From contig JAADJD010000038.1 of the NCBI GenBank assembly GCA_013150955.1, positions 1 to 64,000 on the forward strand: DNA of 64,000 bases, read 5' to 3'. Both the position numbers and the translations under genes were made by a program. Source of the stretch: Calditrichota bacterium (GTDB lineage: Bacteria; Calditrichota; Calditrichia; RBG-13-44-9; J042). The notes under the pieces are model-generated. The model ran no database searches and had not been told where the DNA came from. It was given only the letters and a program-made list of their open reading frames with translations. This document shows, piece by piece, positions 62,289-64,000 of the stretch (position 1 is its first letter; each line of letters opens with the position of its first letter).

Positions 62289-63404
62289 ATGCCAAGCAAC
62301 CAATTACCCAACCTGAAGATTACCGCCATTCGCATTTTCAAAATGGACATCCCCCGCAAGGATGTGTTCACCATTGCTACCATGGCGCTGGAAAAAGCCG
62401 AAAACGTGCTCATTGGCATCGAAACCAATGAGGGCATTACCGGCTGGGGGGAAGCATCGCCCTTTCATGCTCTGGTGGGGGAAACCCAGCGCATTGACCT
62501 GGCAGTGGCACAGGATTTACGCGAGTTGCTGCTGGGGAAAAATCCGCTGGAAATTGGCGATCGCATTCGCGAAATGGATGCATTTTTGCCCCACAATCCC
62601 ACCATCAAAAGTGCTTTCGATATGGCGTTGTACGACATTGCTGCGCAGGCAGCGGGTATGCCTCTCTACCAGTTCCTGGGTGGCACGCGGCGTCCTCTGG
62701 AAACGGATTTCACCATCAGCATCGGAAAAGTGGAGGAAGCCGGGGAGAAGGCCCAACAGGTGGTGGACAGGGGGTTTCGCATGATTAAAATAAAAGTGGG
62801 GATTTCGGACGAGGAAGACTTCCAGCGGGTGCAGACCATTCGCCAGACGGTGGGCGATGCCCTGCGCATTCGCATTGATGCCAACCAGGGGTGGGACCGC
62901 ATGCAGGCAGTAGCTAATTTGCAGCGCCTGGCTCAATTCGATATTGAATTTTGTGAACAGCCCTGCCGGGTAAGCGACCGGGCCGGTATGAAGTACGTTT
63001 CCGATCATTCCCCCATTCCCATCATGGCGGACGAATCCGTATTTAGCCCCACCGATGCCCTGGAGCTGGTGCAAAACGATGTGGTACCCTATTTTAACAT
63101 TAAACTGTCCAAATCCGGGGGGATTTACCGCGCCCTGCAAATTGCCCACATTGCCGAAGCAGGTAGTCGCAAGTGCATGGTGGGTTGCATGTCCGAATCG
63201 CGCCTGGGGTTAACGGCTACGGCGCATCTGGGGGCCGCCAGTTCGGTGTTCCACTTTTTTGACCTGGATTCCTTCTTTGAACATGCGGAAGACCCCATTG
63301 TGGGTGGGGTGCAGGTTGAAGATGGGCACATTATTTTGCCGGAAGAACCGGGACTGGGGGCACGCCCGGATGAAAGCTATTTAAAACGTTGGCAGGAAAT
63401 TTAA
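62289..63404 (+). CDS. Cytoplasmic dipeptide epimerase (enolase superfamily), second copy
   Basis: 371 residues, no signal. Catalytic Lys167/Lys169 (MIKIKVG) and Lys275 (KLSKSGG). Metal ligands Asp198 (IDANQGW), Glu223 (CEQP), Asp248 (ADES). Typical length of L-Ala-D/L-Glu epimerases; a DgcA-like enzyme of D-Glu catabolism is an alternative. Clearly diverged from the copy at 32.6 kb. AGGAGG 7 bp before the ATG. 28 bp upstream of the PLP enzyme, so both form one transcript. Confidence 0.9.
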   Translation: MPSNQLPNLKITAIRIFKMDIPRKDVFTIATMALEKAENVLIGIETNEGITGWGEASPFHALVGETQRIDLAVAQDLRELLLGKNPLEIGDRIREMDAFLPHNPTIKSAFDMALYDIAAQAAGMPLYQFLGGTRRPLETDFTISIGKVEEAGEKAQQVVDRGFRMIKIKVGISDEEDFQRVQTIRQTVGDALRIRIDANQGWDRMQAVANLQRLAQFDIEFCEQPCRVSDRAGMKYVSDHSPIPIMADESVFSPTDALELVQNDVVPYFNIKLSKSGGIYRALQIAHIAEAGSRKCMVGCMSESRLGLTATAHLGAASSVFHFFDLDSFFEHAEDPIVGGVQVEDGHIILPEEPGLGARPDESYLKRWQEI

Positions 63405-63432
63405 CGCAACCGGGAAAGGTGGATGACTACCC

Positions 63433-64000
63433 ATGGATGCTAAACACGATGCCCTGGCCATTGGGCCCGTACTTAAGTTTGATGGTCCCAACCATGTGTG
63501 GTATGAAGGCAAGCGGTTGCTTTACTGTGCGGGGACGGATTACCACCGCCTGGGGTTTGAACCGGAGGTGCAGGAATCGGTTCAACAGGCATTACATCAG
63601 CAGGGACTGGGAGCAGGAGGTTCCCGTGTAACCACGGGCAACAATGCGCTGCTCCTGGAGCTTGAGGCTACCCTGGCCCAATTCTTTGGCGTGGAAGCCG
63701 CACTGATGGTGGGCAGTGGCTATCTGGCCAATCTGGTATTATTGCAGGCGGTGCGTCAGCAGTTTGACGTGGTACTTGCCGATGCTCAGGCCCACGCCAG
63801 TTTAATGGATGGTGTGCGAGCCGTGGGGCTCCCGGTGGAGCAGTTTGCTCATCGAGACAGTCAGGACCTGGAGCGGCGACTGCGCGCCTGGCAGGGCAAA
63901 TCCGTGCTGGTGGTAACCGATGGCATTTTTGCCGCACGGGGAGAAATCGCCCCGCTGGATGAATACTGGCAACTTACCCAAAACTACCAGGCACAGTTGC
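63433..64000 (+). CDS. PLP-dependent alpha-oxoamine synthase-like enzyme (KBL/BioF family), cut by window end
   Basis: ATG 63433 after GGGAAAGGTGG. The 189 visible residues match the N-terminal half of 2-amino-3-ketobutyrate CoA ligase/8-amino-7-oxononanoate synthase-type enzymes: the GLGAGGSRVTTGNNALLLELE motif region (quoted in the protein at ~56-76), ALMVGSGYLANL, ADAQAHASLMDG and VVTDGIFAARGEIAPL. The PLP lysine would lie beyond the window. Direct neighbour of the dipeptide epimerase, so it may act on an amino acid from murein peptides; a biotin role is not supported by context. Confidence 0.82.
   Translation, partial: MDAKHDALAIGPVLKFDGPNHVWYEGKRLLYCAGTDYHRLGFEPEVQESVQQALHQQGLGAGGSRVTTGNNALLLELEATLAQFFGVEAALMVGSGYLANLVLLQAVRQQFDVVLADAQAHASLMDGVRAVGLPVEQFAHRDSQDLERRLRAWQGKSVLVVTDGIFAARGEIAPLDEYWQLTQNYQAQL

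Overview
The window looks like a chromosomal segment of a Gram-negative, mDAP-type bacterium of the Bacteroidota/Ignavibacteriota/Calditrichota/KSB1 kind. Grounds: a SusC/SusD pair, TonB-dependent receptors with an N-terminal carboxypeptidase-regulatory-like domain, a PorV/PorQ-family protein, and many secreted proteins ending in a type IX-like C-terminal sorting domain (PNPFNP...GxYxxxWDGRD...SGxYIYRL...RKMxLxR). I see no rRNA, tRNA, CRISPR array, transposase or phage gene. The phylum assignment is inference.

Layout. 1-5.5 kb: two adjacent surface-protein genes (a beta-propeller protein and an S8 peptidase), each interrupted by one in-frame stop. 6.2-15.6 kb (minus): three secreted murein hydrolases (PGRP-type amidase, GH18 glycosidase, M23 endopeptidase) sharing the same C-terminal module set, plus a beta-propeller protein. 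15.7-21.3 kb: a SpmA/SpmB-type membrane protein, a large FAD/Fe-S D-2-hydroxyacid dehydrogenase and a signal-less NlpC/P60 peptidase. 21.5-30.1 kb: an AT-richer island with a PorV-like protein, a secreted FN3-like protein with an in-frame stop, a frameshifted TonB receptor and an FG-GAP protein. 30.3-32.2 kb: a PrsW-type membrane protease and a cold-shock protein among 165-bp repeats. 32.6-49.2 kb (minus): an eleven-gene run for muropeptide breakdown. 49.4-64 kb (mostly plus): an AraC regulator, SusC, SusD, a NagX-like acyltransferase, NamZ, a second dipeptide epimerase and a PLP enzyme cut by the window end, with three AAA/DUF4143 ATPases inserted around namZ.

How the genes fit together: nearly every step of murein dismantling is here. 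The secreted amidase, GH18 and M23 enzymes can cut the polymer. SusC/SusD can import fragments. In the periplasm NamZ, a NagZ-AmiE-type fusion, a PBP4-type carboxypeptidase, an NlpC/P60 lipoprotein and an amidase-like protein can reduce fragments to sugars and peptides. Two SSS symporters and an AGCS symporter can bring monomers inside. A BadF-type sugar kinase and MurQ convert MurNAc to GlcNAc-6-P plus D-lactate, and the FAD/Fe-S dehydrogenase is a candidate for oxidising the lactate. A dipeptide epimerase and LysA process L-Ala-D-Glu and mDAP. I read 17-64 kb as a peptidoglycan utilisation locus (inference from family functions and gene order). An 18/20-identical motif lies upstream of araC and upstream of susC and is a candidate regulator site.

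Other structure: at least eight copies or part-copies of a 165-bp element with inverted terminal arms, several abutting stop codons; distinct near-perfect palindromes at the start of each of the three AAA/DUF4143 genes; and four damaged large surface-protein genes with three different stop codons.
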